A stretch of 64,000 nucleotides of DNA from Manihot esculenta. Its lineage: Eukaryota; Streptophyta; Magnoliopsida; Malpighiales; Euphorbiaceae. Numbering within the stretch: position 1 is the stretch's first letter; every line of letters starts with the position of its first letter. Under the pieces are notes generated by a model that was not told where the DNA came from, made no database searches, and was given only the letters and a program-made list of their open reading frames with translations. Of this stretch, positions 1 to 12,335 are shown piece by piece. Location of the stretch: NCBI RefSeq assembly GCF_001659605.2, contig NC_035164.2, positions 21,680,500-21,744,499 of the forward strand. The letters run 5' to 3'. Position numbers and translations under genes: made by a program.

Positions 1-500
1 TGTTTAGACCATATGAAGATGTTCTAGCCCTAGGGCACTCCATGGGATGGTCTTCAATTCTTATCCCAGGGTCTGGGGAACCCAACTTCGACACTTGGGT
101 TGCAAACCCGTATGAAACATCTAAGCAGCGGAGAGAGAAGGAAGTTCGATCTCTTCTCGACAAGCTCCCACCTGAGACAATCATGTTGAACCCTTCAAAG
201 ATTGGTACAATGAGGCCAGTAAAGAAGAAAGAGAAGCAAAGCAAGCAAGAAATAGAAGCTGAGATGGAAGCTGCTGTTGAAGCGGTAAAGGACATTGCTT
301 TTAAGAACAAAACAAAGGGGAGGAATAAGGCGAGTAAGAAAGCAAAGAAGAAAAAGGAAGTTATTGAGAGAGTGAAGAGACCTTTCTTGGATAAAGAAAT
401 GAAAGATGATGAAAAGCTGGCTAAGAAGCAGAAAATTAGCGAGGAAAATGCATTGCCAATGGCCTTGCAGAGATTTGCCAGTAAAAAACCAACAGCTTGA
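1..500 (+). CDS. UTP7: UTP7/WDR46-like U3 snoRNP WD40 protein, C-terminal end (partial)
   Basis: The reading frame is open from base 3 to the TGA at 498-500, so this is the last exon, or part of it, of a gene whose 5' portion lies left of the window. It begins FRPYEDVLALGHSMGWSSIL, followed by a GSGEPNFD motif and an NPYETSKQRREKEVRSLLDK stretch. That is the BING4CT domain at the C-terminus of UTP7/WDR46 proteins. After it comes a Lys/Glu-rich tail of about 100 residues (KKKEKQSK, KASKKAKKKKEV) that looks nucleolar. In the family this protein is a nucleolar WD40 component of the small-subunit processome, needed for 18S rRNA maturation. The WD40 repeats are not in the window. The first ATG (42) is internal and is not the true start. 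The gene is convergent with the FAF-like gene. Identification rests on the BING4CT motif and is quite secure; orthology to a particular gene was not tested. Confidence 0.86.
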   Translation, partial: FRPYEDVLALGHSMGWSSILIPGSGEPNFDTWVANPYETSKQRREKEVRSLLDKLPPETIMLNPSKIGTMRPVKKKEKQSKQEIEAEMEAAVEAVKDIAFKNKTKGRNKASKKAKKKKEVIERVKRPFLDKEMKDDEKLAKKQKISEENALPMALQRFASKKPTA

Positions 501-660
501 TTGTGCTGAATTTTGGTGTCCATCTTCTCTCCCCCCAGTTTTGTCTTTCCCTTATTTAAATGGTAGGTAGGTAGTTAATTGTTTCAGAAATATGTCCTGA
601 AATTTTGGTTATTTCATTTTAAAAATAGTCACAAGAAAGTGTTATTATTTGCCCGACTCT

Positions 661-684
661 TCTCTCTCTCTCTCTCTCTCTCTC
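661..684. repeat. (TC)12 microsatellite
   Basis: Twelve perfect TC units just downstream of the UTP7-like stop codon, probably at or beyond the end of its 3' UTR. Confidence 0.95.
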
Positions 685-2066
685 CTCCTTCCTTGCTATT
701 AGTTATCCAATAGCCATTTAATGAAATTGTCAACCAATTTAATAGTAATTTTTATTTCAGCTAAAGATGACAGATTTTATAAATTTTACAAAAATTTAGG
801 GTTCTTTGGCAATGATACTAAAAATTAAAATGTCTCAGATTTTTTTAAAAAAAAATACATTTTTATTTAGAAAATGATGAAAAAGTTTTTAACTTGAGAC
901 TCTTAAATTTTCACATTAAATCTTATGAAAATTTTTTGTTAAAATTATTATATATTTTTTAAACAATAATTAATCAATAACTTAGAAATGCTAATCTGTT
1001 TCCATCCCAACTCCATCAAACCCGTTTACATGAACCTGCCCTATTCTGGATGTTGTCAAGAAGGGTACTGAATTCACCTAAGAAAAATATGCTATTACAT
1101 TTTACCCAAATGCATACTTGGATGATGTAGTTTAACATTTTTATTTATTTATTAGATATCTCAATTTTAATCATTATTTAATAAATATATAAATTTAAAA
1201 AATAAATATTTTTAAACACTTAGACTTAAAAATATATATATTTTTTCAAATATTTAATTTTTTTAAATACAATTTTAAAATTATGAATTTAATCAAATTG
1301 TATTTAAAAGTATTATTTTCTTAATATTTAAATGTTTATTAGGTACAATTAAAATTGAGCTGATTAATATATATATATATATATACTATTATATTTTAGT
1401 AAAAATTTATTTTTTTATTTATTTTAAATGCATAAATATTGTAGATTTTTTAAAAAATATATATATTTACACTATGATGGCTTGTTTCATCATTTTGCTT
1501 CTCACCATCTCCATTGACAGATTCTCTTTCATTATATATATATATATAATTCTTGATTTTTTATTTCTCATCTCATATTATCTCGTTTTATATTGTGAAA
1601 TTAGATAAAACTAAAAAAAAAAAAATCATAATTGTATAACACACATAAATTCAAAGTTTACTTGATAATATTTTTAATTCAAGATAGAATTGCAAAATGT
1701 TCAAAAGAATAAGGTTTTTTTTTTTTTTTGGATTCCATCTTTGTTTAATAATTACATTGGATTTTTATTTATGTAATTAATAATATAATTTGATTGATAT
1801 TGAAATATAATAATATAATTTATTTACAAATTGTTATTTGATGAAAACTTCAATAACATATTATTAATCTTTTGTAATTATATGTGATTCCTTTATTATC
1901 AAACATAATAACCTAAATATATCCGCTTCCCAAAATTACTAAGATTATTATTATTATTAATCAATATTTTAATTAGTAATATAAATTTTATAACCTAAAC
2001 TAATTTAATTTAGTGAATAAAAATATATCATAATTCGAGTTTTAATACTCTCAATCTCTAAAAAAA

Positions 2067-2071
<5 letters not shown>

Positions 2072-2128
<57 letters not shown>
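2072..2128. repeat. (TA)n microsatellite
   Basis: An uninterrupted alternating TA run of 57 bases, likely to be polymorphic in length and prone to assembly or sequencing slippage. Confidence 0.95.
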
Positions 2129-2130
<2 letters not shown>

Positions 2131-3293
2131 TAAATTTAATTAATTTAAAAAATAAAATTTATTAACAAATTTGTATATACAGAGGTTTAGTCAGAATTTC
2201 AATATGTCAAAAATAATTTACTTTTAGAAAAAGAAAAAGTTATTTTTTTTAAAATAATTTTTTTTATTGTGTACATTTTTTTAGTGCTTTTATATAAAAA
2301 AAAATATGAATAATATTTTTAAAAAAAATACTTTTGATAAAACAAATGGAGCTTAAATAATAAAAATTTAATAACAGCGTAGTGTAAAAAAAGGAAGCAT
2401 TGGTATTTAATCGGTAATAATATTACAAAATCTATAGACATTATTAAAGAAAATCTATACTATAACTGATATGAGGGATCCATTTTCTTTAAAAACTTTG
2501 TTATGTAAAAAAAAAATTCAAATGATTTTTATAAAATTATGTAAAGTTTAACATTTCTTTTAAATGGGTTATTTTTAATTAATTTTTTTTATAAATTTAT
2601 TAATTGCAAACAGGGTAAACTAGAGTATAGTATTGCATATAAATTTGCTAAAAAAATGTCAAATTTGAGATTACCTTCCATTTTCTTTAAATAAAAAATG
2701 ATTTTTTAAATAAAAGATATTTTTTTATTAATAATTCAATTTATTCCTAAAAGAATTAAACCTCTCTCTTTACTTTTCAGACACATGGTAGATAAGATAA
2801 TAATTAATAAATATATCATTGTGCTTTTTTTTAAATTTTTTTAATTAAAATAATAAAAAATATAAAATATTTTAAATTTATTAAGTTGAACTTGCTTTTG
2901 GCCTAAGCAGATGGAAAAATAAGATATGTTGTATAATAATAGGGAAATTGGAGAGACACTAATTAACCTTAAGCCAGACAAAGGACACACCAAATAAAGA
3001 GAAGATGATGATGTTGTGTAAATAACCATCAGGTTAGGCGAAGACAAGACCCATACTCAAATCCCATTGGCCCAATCAAAATAACAAAAAGCAAAGGAAA
3101 GCGCCACCACACACAAACAAACACCAATGCTCAATCATGATGCCAAGATTTTGTTCATCAACTAACTCCAAACCACCACAATCTAATTATTTATATATAT
3201 ATATATTTATAGAAAATGGAAATTATAATAACATTGATAAATCATCTTTGATCTGCTAAATCAAAGCGTATAATCTATTTCTCCCTTTTTGTT

Positions 3294-3299
3294 TTTATT
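3294..3299 (-). promoter_or_regulatory. Candidate polyadenylation signal of the FAF-like gene
   Basis: TTTATT on the + strand reads AATAAA on the - strand, about 126 bases past the FAF-like stop codon. Position and sequence suit a plant near-upstream element. AT-rich surroundings make chance matches common, so this is tentative. Confidence 0.35.
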
Positions 3300-3424
3300 T
3301 GACTACACAAATCCACCCTCTATGGAGTGGAAATGGAAAATAGGGAGACAAAAGGAAGGGGGATGGTTTTCTTTTTCTTTTCTTTTCTTTTCTTTTCATA
3401 TCAAAACAATGATGGATTAAGAAT

Positions 3425-5095
3425 TCAAGATGTGGCAATGCAGTATGGCTCCCAAAACAAAAGAGATCTCCTTGCCTCCTTGCAACCCTTTGATAAAGGA
3501 ACTAAGTATTCCCCTTTGTTCCCTCTCAATACTACCAAATCTTGCTTCTTCTCATTTGATATTATCTTCTTTGAATTGTTGTCTTTGCTTCTTATTGATT
3601 GTGGGTTTGGAGCCATGGGACTTAGACATCCTGCTGCTGCTGCTGCTGCTTTGGTGGTGGCTGTCATGGGCTTGGGCTTCCAGTAGTACTCGTAAGCATT
3701 AAAGGATGCTGCTGCTTTTGCCGTCACGGCAGCTGCTGCCCCTGCCGGCATGGGGATCATCCGAGACACCGGAGGCCGTGGCGGGAGTGACTGTGTCAAT
3801 GGAGTAATTGGGTTCATTGCCTCCTCAACACTACCCTCTTCAAATTTGGCCATTTCATTGAACTTGTTAGGCCATGTTGGATCCCTATTAGCTAAAGCCA
3901 TGGGCTTATTCATCATTAGTGCTAACCTATGGACATTTATAACACCACTAGAAAATTTTGGTGCTTGCTCCATCACAAACTTCATTTCTCCACTGCCACC
4001 ACCACCTCCTCCTCTTCCTCTTTCATTCACTATTTTTTCCAACTCTTCCTCTTCCTCTATTTCTGCTTCAGCTTCCATTCCCTCCTCCTCCTCCTCGTCA
4101 TCCTCTTCATCTCCTTCATGGATTTGTTCATCTGCAGAATTCTCAATTTCCACTTCAAAAAGTTCCATATCTTTCTCCTCTTCAGTCTTTGGTTCTTCTT
4201 CTTCATTAGGATTATTGATAAAAGTGAGCACAAGGCGATCGTGCTGGCGTTCAGCTCTGAAGTTGTTCTGTGAAGGAACAGAGACAGCTTCAAGAACTAA
4301 TCGGCCATTATCACGCCGAGTCCTCATGTGCAGTGACGCGCCATCCCGCCTGGATAGTGAAGGAAGCGGTGGAGGGAATGATTTCTGCGGCAATTTCTTG
4401 CTAGTTGCTGCAAGATTGTACTTAGATACTCTCCAATCATCAATATCCTCGTATTTTTGAGCCACCACCACCCTATTCTCTTCTTGTTCTTCTTCTTTCT
4501 CCTCCTCTGCATCACCAGTCTCTGAAGGAGGATATGAAGAGAACCCATCAGAGCCAGTCTCGGATCCGAGACTTTCAGTACAGATTTCAAGGCTTTTCTC
4601 ACTCAAACCGCTTGCTGATCTTTTAACAAGAGGGTGAATATAAGGAGGTGGAAGACTTTTGTTGTCATCTTTTGCTTTCTGGGATAGGATTGAGCTCCAT
4701 ATATCAAACTGTCCAGGCTTTTCAAGCTCTTCCTTGCTGCTCTGCTTCTGCTTTTCTTGTTGAATTGAACTCCAAATCTCAAATTGTCCTCGAGGCTCAG
4801 TCTCTTTCTCCCTTGTTCCATTGTCATACTCTTCTTCACCTTCTGATGATGAAGAGTCTGCCATGGAAACTGGGAATTCTTCAGATGATGCAATTTTTTT
4901 CAGGGGAGAGAACCCATGTTGAGAGAGCCATTTCTTGGAGGACATATCAGCTGAGAGAGTTCTCCTCAGAGAAGCTGCAGATTTGCTTCTCTCGCATTCA
5001 GAGCCAAGAATTGACACTATGCCCTTTTTCTTGCTAACCATGAACTCTTCATTGAGAGATGAAGATAAACGAAAGCTCTTGCTAAGAGATGACAT
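3425..5095 (-). CDS. FAF-domain protein (FANTASTIC FOUR-like / EAR1-like)
   Basis: A single 556-residue frame from ATG (5095) to TGA (3425). The FAF domain (DUF3049) lies at about residues 239-292: it starts FPPPLPSLSRRDGASLHMRT, continues RRDNGRLVLEAV and ends DRLVLTF. Before it, GQFEIWSSI (about 103) and GQFDIWSSI (about 128) form a short internal duplication. A strongly acidic run follows at about 296-355, then a Gly run (about 362-367) and Ala-rich stretches (about 452-463 and 483-488). FAF proteins act in shoot-meristem size control. The long Arabidopsis FAF-like member (EAR1, also annotated FAF-like chloroplastic) dampens abscisic-acid signalling by enhancing clade A PP2C phosphatases. 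Length and acidic insert favour this longer type, an inference from family architecture. No obvious transit peptide is visible. The start is the first ATG after a probable leader intron. The GGT/GCT runs make the + strand look open too, but that is a shadow. Confidence 0.88.
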   Translation of the reverse strand: MSSLSKSFRLSSSLNEEFMVSKKKGIVSILGSECERSKSAASLRRTLSADMSSKKWLSQHGFSPLKKIASSEEFPVSMADSSSSEGEEEYDNGTREKETEPRGQFEIWSSIQQEKQKQSSKEELEKPGQFDIWSSILSQKAKDDNKSLPPPYIHPLVKRSASGLSEKSLEICTESLGSETGSDGFSSYPPSETGDAEEEKEEEQEENRVVVAQKYEDIDDWRVSKYNLAATSKKLPQKSFPPPLPSLSRRDGASLHMRTRRDNGRLVLEAVSVPSQNNFRAERQHDRLVLTFINNPNEEEEPKTEEEKDMELFEVEIENSADEQIHEGDEEDDEEEEEGMEAEAEIEEEEELEKIVNERGRGGGGGGSGEMKFVMEQAPKFSSGVINVHRLALMMNKPMALANRDPTWPNKFNEMAKFEEGSVEEAMNPITPLTQSLPPRPPVSRMIPMPAGAAAAVTAKAAASFNAYEYYWKPKPMTATTKAAAAAAGCLSPMAPNPQSIRSKDNNSKKIISNEKKQDLVVLRGNKGEYLVPLSKGCKEARRSLLFWEPYCIATS

Positions 5096-5141
5096 CTCAA
5101 CAACTGATCAAAAGAGTTACAAAGCAAAGAATCTGCTTGAC

Positions 5142-5238
5142 CTGTGGAAAACCAAAAACAAAACACCCAATTAAGCCACTGAAACTATTGATAATAAGAG
5201 CATAAACACAGTGTTGATGAAGATCAAACTTCAATTAC
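5142..5238 (-). other. Probable 5'-UTR intron of the FAF-like gene
   Basis: On the - strand a donor CAAG|GTAATT (GT at 5238-5237) is followed 97 bases later by an acceptor TTCCACAG (ending 5142), 46 bases upstream of the ATG. The interval is AT-rich, as plant introns are. RNA evidence is needed; the splice sites are read from consensus only. Confidence 0.5.
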
Positions 5239-5498
5239 CTTGAACAAAATTAAAGAGATTAGCAACACAGCATCCAACAGAGGCCTGCTAAGAGACCACT
5301 ACTGGGTGCGAGTTGCAGGGAGAGAGATGAGACAAAGGTGTTTGATAATGTTCCCAAAGAAGAATGAGAAGGAGAAATGGATGTGTAGTATGTGTTATGA
5401 GTTGAGTTGAGAGATGTGGTGATGGTAATAATAGGAGTGAAAGAATGTGGGTATTTGTAGGGTGTTGGAGTGGAAAAGGGCTTTGGAACCGTGTCCAA
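5239..5498 (-). promoter_or_regulatory. Leader and core promoter region of the FAF-like gene
   Basis: Reading the - strand, a TATA-like TACAAATAC (5459-5451) precedes a pyrimidine/ACC-rich stretch with CTCAACTCAACTC and CACATCTCTC, typical of plant 5' leaders. A 79-codon open frame here (5498-5259) is low complexity and probably untranslated leader. The start site was not determined. Confidence 0.35.
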
Positions 5499-7068
5499 TG
5501 GGTCCCTCCCTACGCCACCATGAAAAGGAGCTTTGGTTTATGGTTTCTTTCCCTTATCAGAAAAGTGGGTGAATAGAGGGTCACATTAGGGAAATTATAC
5601 AGTATATTGCTGATTCCATGATAATAGTCTACATGAAATGACATTCTAATTAGCATAATTTAATTTAGTTGTCATTCCATATAGATTATTCTAGCCCAAA
5701 TCACCTGTTGGTCAAGTGGGTCAATATGTTACTCAAGATTTTTTTACGGTAACAAGCATTTTATCTTACCATAAGTATTAAAGTCAATATTATTTATTCA
5801 AATACGAAACTCCGTGGTAATAATTATTGACCAAACGATTAATATTATACTTAAAATTTTTTAAATTATAATATTTAATCTATCGTATTATAAATAATTT
5901 GATTAGAATTACGTCTTTATTAATATATTAAATTTTTTAAGTAATAATAAGTACGACGATGATAATATAGAATGATTTTACTTAGTAGAGTTATATTGGT
6001 AAATTAATAAAAGAATTATATATATAATGGTCAATTAAAAACCATAATAATGATAAAAGAATAATTAAAATTGAAATAAAAATAGCATCAATTTCTTTTC
6101 CTTTATGTCAACTTGACATTAAAATTAAAAATTAAAAATTAAAAATAATAAATTTAATAATTTCAATAACATAAACATTTTTTTTGAATTCTTTTTAAAA
6201 GTCGTTTATGCTGCAATTTGAAATACAATTTTAAAAATATAGATTTAATCATCTAAATTTAAAATTTTCCAATTTATTGTTTATAATTTTCAAATCAAAA
6301 GCAAACTGTAGAGTGACGGAGGTTAAATGAGAAACTCTTCAACAGAGTTAAGTCTCTTTATTTATTAAGAATGAAAATTCTAATTCTTTATCGATTTTAA
6401 TTCATTTTTTTTAAAAAAAATTATTTATATTAAATGTACTGATTTAATATTGAGGAAACAATTTCTAAGATTATTAAAAAAAAATATCTCAATGCATAAA
6501 AACTGAATTAAAAACAACTCTTTCTTGTTTTTTTTTTTTTAAATTCATGATATAGTTGATGAGGTTGGATAAAAACCATTATTTAGTTATTCTTTTTTAA
6601 TAAAATAATTTATTTTTTGGGTTTTAATTTTATATAAAATAGTATTTTTTTTATTAATTACTATTAAAATTTAATTTAAATTTTAAAGAATTAAATTATT
6701 CTAAACATTAAAATTATAAGAAAGAAACAGAGAGAAAGAAAGAAGGTCGATTTGATTCAAAAAAAAAAAAAAAGAAAGAAGGTCGATAATTAGTGTTGGC
6801 TTCCTCTGCCTTCACGATAGAGGAAGCCAAGTTTTGGCTTTTTGACGATAGTTTCTTTACTTTAGTTTCGTTGATTTGTGTATTTTATTTTGTTTAGGTA
6901 AATATTGGGTTTGCATATTGTAGTTTTTGTTGTGCTGTTTCGATTTGGTCTCGATTTTATTGTGGAGTTGATAAGCTTGGCTTCCTCTTGTGGTTGTTAG
7001 AGCATCGCCTCCCTTATTTCCCCGATTATCATTTAATATTAGTGAAAGTTGGTGGAATAAGTAGGAGT
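5499..7068. other. AT-rich intergenic region, no gene seen
   Basis: Upstream flank of the FAF-like gene. It carries poly-T and poly-A runs and a GAAAGAAAGAAGGTCGAT phrase repeated near 6735 and 6770. No protein or RNA gene is recognisable. Confidence 0.5.
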
Positions 7069-7504
7069 GAGCATTCGGTCGGTTCGGTTTAAAATTAAAC
7101 TAAATTGAATAAATCAAAAATTAAAATTTTAGTATTTATAAAAATCAAATCAAATCGATTTTGGTTAGAAATCGAATCAAACCGATCTGATTCGGTTTGA
7201 TTCAATTCGATTTGATCGATTTTAATTTTTAATAAATTTTTTATTTTTTACACTTTATTTTTAATATTTTAAAATTTAATTAAAATATTTTAATTTTAAT
7301 ATAATTTAATTTTTCTATATTATTGAAAATAACATATTATTATCACTAATCAGTTCGGTTTTATTTTTTTTTTATCAAAACCAAACTGAATCAAAATAAT
7401 CAATATTTTTAAAATTAAAAATCGAACCGAATCGAATTGAATAAAAAATCGAATGAAATTAATTCGATTCAATCGATTTTTTCGATTCGAACCGAATACT
7501 ACTC
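7069..7504. mobile_element. MITE-like inverted-repeat element, copy 1
   Basis: The left end GAGCATTCGGTCGGTTCGG and the inverted right end GAGTAGTATTCGGTTCGAA form an imperfect terminal inverted repeat. The interior is AT-rich with repeated CGAATCAAA and CGATTTTG words and no coding potential. A diverged second copy of the same length lies at 14,062-14,500. It resembles the small non-autonomous DNA elements often found near plant genes; the superfamily was not determined and no clear target duplication is seen. Confidence 0.6.
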
Positions 7505-10500
7505 GGACTTAACAATAAGTATCGAAAATATCAGTATACATATTGTCTTAGATTTGGTTCTTCAACAGTTATAATAGACCGACAATGTTGTTGTGCTAGC
7601 TTCTTCTCTTTTACTGATTCTCGGTGGTGAGTTTTTATGGTGAATTTTGAACTATTGAATTTTTTTCTGTTTTTATTTGTTTATCAGAAATTTATTTTTT
7701 TATTTTTGACACTAAAATTTAAAAATGTGATTCTTCTATTATATATTCTTTATCTTTATCGATATCATAAGAGATGATCGTTATTATTTTCAGTGCTATT
7801 AATATCTCAGTAGGCATGGTTAAACAGTTTTTCGGAACGTCTTTCAAATTTCTCAAGGTTTGGATTTGACTTTTTCAGCTGAGTTTTGGTGGATTTAAAT
7901 GGGATTATTTTCTTTTTCTGTTTTTTTTTTCAGCTTTGTTTTAATGAGCCGCTGTGAATCAAGTGTAAGTATGCTTAGTATTTGAGACTTTTAGGGCAAA
8001 GTATTGCATGTTAAAAAAACAATTTAAAAATGTGAAAAATAAATATTATAATGTAAAAATAAATTTTAAAAAAATATTATTTTATTAATAAAATAATATA
8101 TCAGACATTAAATTATTTTTTATTAAAAAAATAGAGACCAAAACTAAAATTTTTTTTTGTAAAAAAATAATTTTAATTAATAATAATAATTTTGAAAAAT
8201 ATTTTCAAGTATAGTTTTAGCTAAATCTAATATAATTATAATGTAAATGGTTTTTAAATTTTAATTAATTTAATTGAATATGGGCGGCAAAAACTATTGA
8301 TGAGACAAACAACCCTACCTAGCAAAGCTAAAAGAATAATCCAACCATAATAACAAATAAATAAACAATAAGAAGAAAGGAATAATGATGGATATGTAAG
8401 TGGAACCAACATAAGGCGTCACGTCTTGATTTTGGGACCTTGCAGTAGGGAATGGATGGCTTTGCCTTATTGTCTTTTCTCTCTTTCTGGCCGCTATTTA
8501 CTAATAATTTAATTATTCTCTATTAATTTAATTAATTTAAATTTGAGATTATTAATTAAAAAAATATTTTATTTTTTATTTTTATATTATATATAATTTA
8601 TAATTAAATATCATTTCCCTTTCTCACAAGGCATTTGGTTTTATGCGTATTATGGCAGAAGCTGCCAATAAGTTCACTTTGCCAAAAGTTGATGATGTTG
8701 ATTACTCTTATTTTAAACCGTATAAATTATTATTTATAATTATTTTATTATAATTAAATATTTTTAAATTTTATTTTATTTTAAAAAAATGAATCTCTAG
8801 ATTTAAATTATTTAAATTGAATGGCCATTAAATAATAATTAGTAAAACCAACATTTGCCACATACTATGGAAAGGGCTAAAAAGAAAGGATGCCTCTTGT
8901 CTCCCCATAAACCAATACCACTCAAACTCAATCACTCACATTGCTTATCTACTATTCATTCCAATTTTTATTTCCATTTTTATTTTTATATGGTTTATTT
9001 TTTTATTTTTTATTATTTTTTTATAAATAATATTGTAGAGATTAAATTGATAACGTAAGAAAATATAATGTCATTGGTTTAGATTTGCAAAGAAAAAAAC
9101 GCGAGGTGATAAGTGCTTACGGCAGCAACTCTGATTCTGAAGTCAGTGTGTTGAATAATAAAGAGAATACAATGAATTGTTTAGAGTTTTCGTAGAAGAG
9201 AATAACATACTTTTATTTATATAATTCTCCTCATTTTATATTGTATGAAAAAGAAGATAAATATAATATTTTTTTATAATTCAACGGTGATATAACCAAC
9301 TATTTGATAAAAAACATCACTATTTAATGAATTGATAATCCTACGATTATAAATATAATGAGAATATGCTGGATTGTGATTTCATGTGGTAACTCACCCT
9401 GTCAGGAAAAGGATAGGTTTTTGAGAAAGAACTGATAGTTAAGATGTTCGAATTTTCATTTTTTCGGATGGATCATATATCCGTTTCTTACTATATGTCC
9501 AGTCTCGAAATAGCATATCATGACTTATTTTGACATATTGTTATATAACATTACATAAATTTTTTTATTTAAATTATTTTAAAAGTCATTACAATAAATT
9601 TAAAAATTACCAATGAATTTACTAACTATTCAAATCTGTCGATAATCTAGTAGATTTTTATAGTGTGACAATTTAAATAAATTTGTGAATAATTATATCT
9701 TGGATACAATTTTCATATTTTGAAAATTCAATAACTATTACCACTCCACCCTTTATTATATGTTAATTGATAGAGAAAGATAATGCTTATATTAAACGCA
9801 AAATTTTCAAAAACTACTCAATTTTATTAATGAGAGATAAGAGGAGAATGAGAATTGATACGGCGCGGATTAATAACAATTTTTTTTTTTTACATATATA
9901 ATATGGCATTGACCAATTAACTTTTCAACGCTTTGACTTATGTCATGGAAACCTACAATTTCACTCATAATATTAAATTAAGTTAAAATATTTAATAAAT
10001 CATATGCATATAGTAATTAATTAAAAAAAAATTTCTGTTGCTTAATTAATTAATTAATATATCTACATGAGTAATTATAAATTTTATATATAGTGGACTA
10101 AAAAGCTTATTGTTAAAAAAAATACATTTTCAAGATTGGGTAAAATTATTATTATTTTATTTATTTTAATATAATTTAAAGCACCACACGCGTAGCCATT
10201 AACAAAAGATCATATAGAGATAGAGAATTCATAATGCAAAGCAATATTCTTCACCTTGATTCTTATATTTTCTTAAAATAAAATATTTTTTTTATTAAAA
10301 AAATCTTTGCCAATAGAAATAGATATTTATGCCGCTCATGTAAATATAAGAAAGTAAAAAAGAAAAAAATACAGCGTCACATGTCACAGGCGCTTTTGAG
10401 TATTACACCCATGCGAGACTTGGACAGATTTTAAAAATGAAATTACAATTTATCAAATTCAATCTATCGAGAAGTATTGTCAAGTTGACCTGTTTCATTC

Positions 10501-11529
10501 TGCCTTGAACTTGTTAGAGAAGGCTCCAAACCTGATCAGGATATACAGAAATGGTAATCTCACACATAACAGCCCTTCAAGCAACTATCCACTCAATTTT
10601 TATGATAACGTGTTGCATATTATCAAAAATTATGGACGTAACACAACTCGTCAACAGATTTTCTTAATTATATTAATTAATTAATATATTCTAGATTTTA
10701 AAAAATTTAATTTAGAAAAATAAAATAAATATATAGAAATATATGTTCAGTTTAATTGTATTAAAAATTATAATTCAACAATGAAATTAATTTCAAAAAA
10801 TAAAAATAAAAATAAAAATAAAAATAAAAATAATAAAAGAACATAATTCGCATATTATTAAATATTTATTAACTGGATGGATTTATTCGTAGTTGACTCA
10901 CTGGACTATAAAATGATGGGTTCGAATCAGAATTTCACTTTGATAACATAAGCTTTTCTATCCTTATGATTATTAAACTCTTTTATAATAATAATAATAA
11001 TTAAAATTACTAACTTATTATAAAAAAATAAAATTTAAAAAATAAAATTATTATAATTTAACAGAATAATTAATTTATTAATAAAATAAAATAATTATTA
11101 TTATGATGGAGGAGAAAGAGGAGCATGAAGAGACAGATACCACTTTTGCATGCAGAATAATGCAGCAAAATCCAATGAAGAAGAGAAGGTATGTGAAGTT
11201 GAGGGTGACAGATAATCACAATTAATTAATTTTAATTAATATTAATGATTTCATCATTCTATGATTATACCCTTTGTAGGTATAATATAAAGGTATTGTA
11301 TTAGGAATAGGAATAGGATGCGTCAATTTCTATAGACCTCAGCTCAGCTCAGCTGGATATCATTTACTTTGCTTTTTTATTTATTTTCCTTTCCCATTTT
11401 CTGTGCTTTAAATAACTATATTTTATTTACCTCAAATTTATAAAATCATACATATATATATATATAATTTATTTATCTTTTAACATTTATAAAAAGAAAC
11501 ATTATATTTTTTAATAAAAAATTTTAATA
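7505..11529. other. AT-rich intergenic region, no gene seen
   Basis: Long AT-rich tract with (AAAAT)n around 10,797-10,835 and scattered less AT-rich islands (about 8,395-8,500 and 11,100-11,215) that hold no convincing frame or splice-bounded exon. A possible SINE remnant at 10,885 is listed separately. Confidence 0.5.
10885..11002 (+). mobile_element. Possible tRNA-derived SINE remnant
   Basis: TAGTTGACTCACTGG (10,890-10,904) resembles a pol III A box and GGTTCGAATC (10,919-10,928) matches the B-box core. The segment ends in an ATAATAATAAT simple tail. The A-B spacing is short and no second copy is seen, so the match may be chance. Confidence 0.25.
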
Positions 11530-12335
11530 AATGTACTTATTTTTTTAAAAATAAATTATATTTTAATTTTAAAATTTTAATATAATTAATAAATTAATTT
11601 TTATATTTTTAAAATTAAATATTTAAATTTTTCTATAATTACTCCATTCAAATCAAAGTTGTTGATCTATTTTTATCATTTTTATTACCCTTTTAAAATA
11701 AATAAATTATACTTAAATTCTTAAATTTTAATATAATTAATAAAATAATTTTTATAATTTTAAAATCTTACATTCAAATTTTTCTATAATACGTCGGTCC
11801 TTATTTATTATAACTTAAATATTTTAATTTTTTATTTTTTATTTAAAAAAACAATTAAATTCTCATTAATTTTTATTTAGAATATCTCATTTAATTAATT
11901 TTTAATATTCTTTATTTTTTAATTTTCATTAATTAAAATACTTTAATATTTATAATTTCAATAAAATTATACTGTCAAAACAAGTTAACCATTATCCACA
12001 CTCTTTGAACTAATGTCTATAATAAAAGAAAAGTAATTTTTTGAGATGAATTAAATAGAGAGAAATTTAAAATTTTAGTTTTAAAATTTAAAAATTAAAA
12101 TATAATTTATATAATATTAAATTTTTAATTATATTAGAAAAAATTTAAATGTTGACGAGGTATTTTAAACTTTTAAAATATTTATCTTTTCTAATTGGTC
12201 GATTAATGGAATAGGAATTTAAATAATAATTTTAAAAATATAAGAATTGATTCATTAATTATATTAAAATTTAAAGTTTTTTTTTTGAAAATATAAAATT
12301 TAAAGATTGAAGTGTAATTTATTTATTGTTTTATT
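11530..12335. repeat. Large imperfect inverted-repeat structure
   Basis: Sequence at about 11,541-11,643 recurs as a direct copy at about 11,694-11,791 (shared AAATTTTAATATAATTAATA and AAATTTTTCTATAAT words) and as diverged inverted copies at about 12,090-12,150 and 12,190-12,335. This looks like a degraded foldback or MITE-type element. Boundaries are approximate because the whole area is AT-rich. Confidence 0.35.

Larger units (their letters stand above)
501..3293. other. AT-rich intergenic region between convergent genes
   Basis: It holds the 3' UTR of the UTP7-like gene (roughly the first 150 bases, ending near a CT run), then AT-rich sequence with poly-A, poly-T and dinucleotide runs. 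Short open frames on either strand show no recognisable protein. I see no transposon coding sequence or RNA gene here. Confidence 0.6.

Noticed and set aside
3750..4460. 236-codon + strand frame opposite the FAF-like gene
   Set aside because: Antisense shadow caused by acidic (GAG/GAA) and Ala-rich codons of the real gene.
8855..9058. Small protein on the + strand at 8.86 kb
   Set aside because: The second half is Phe/Tyr/Ile from A/T runs; there is no recognisable domain or codon bias.
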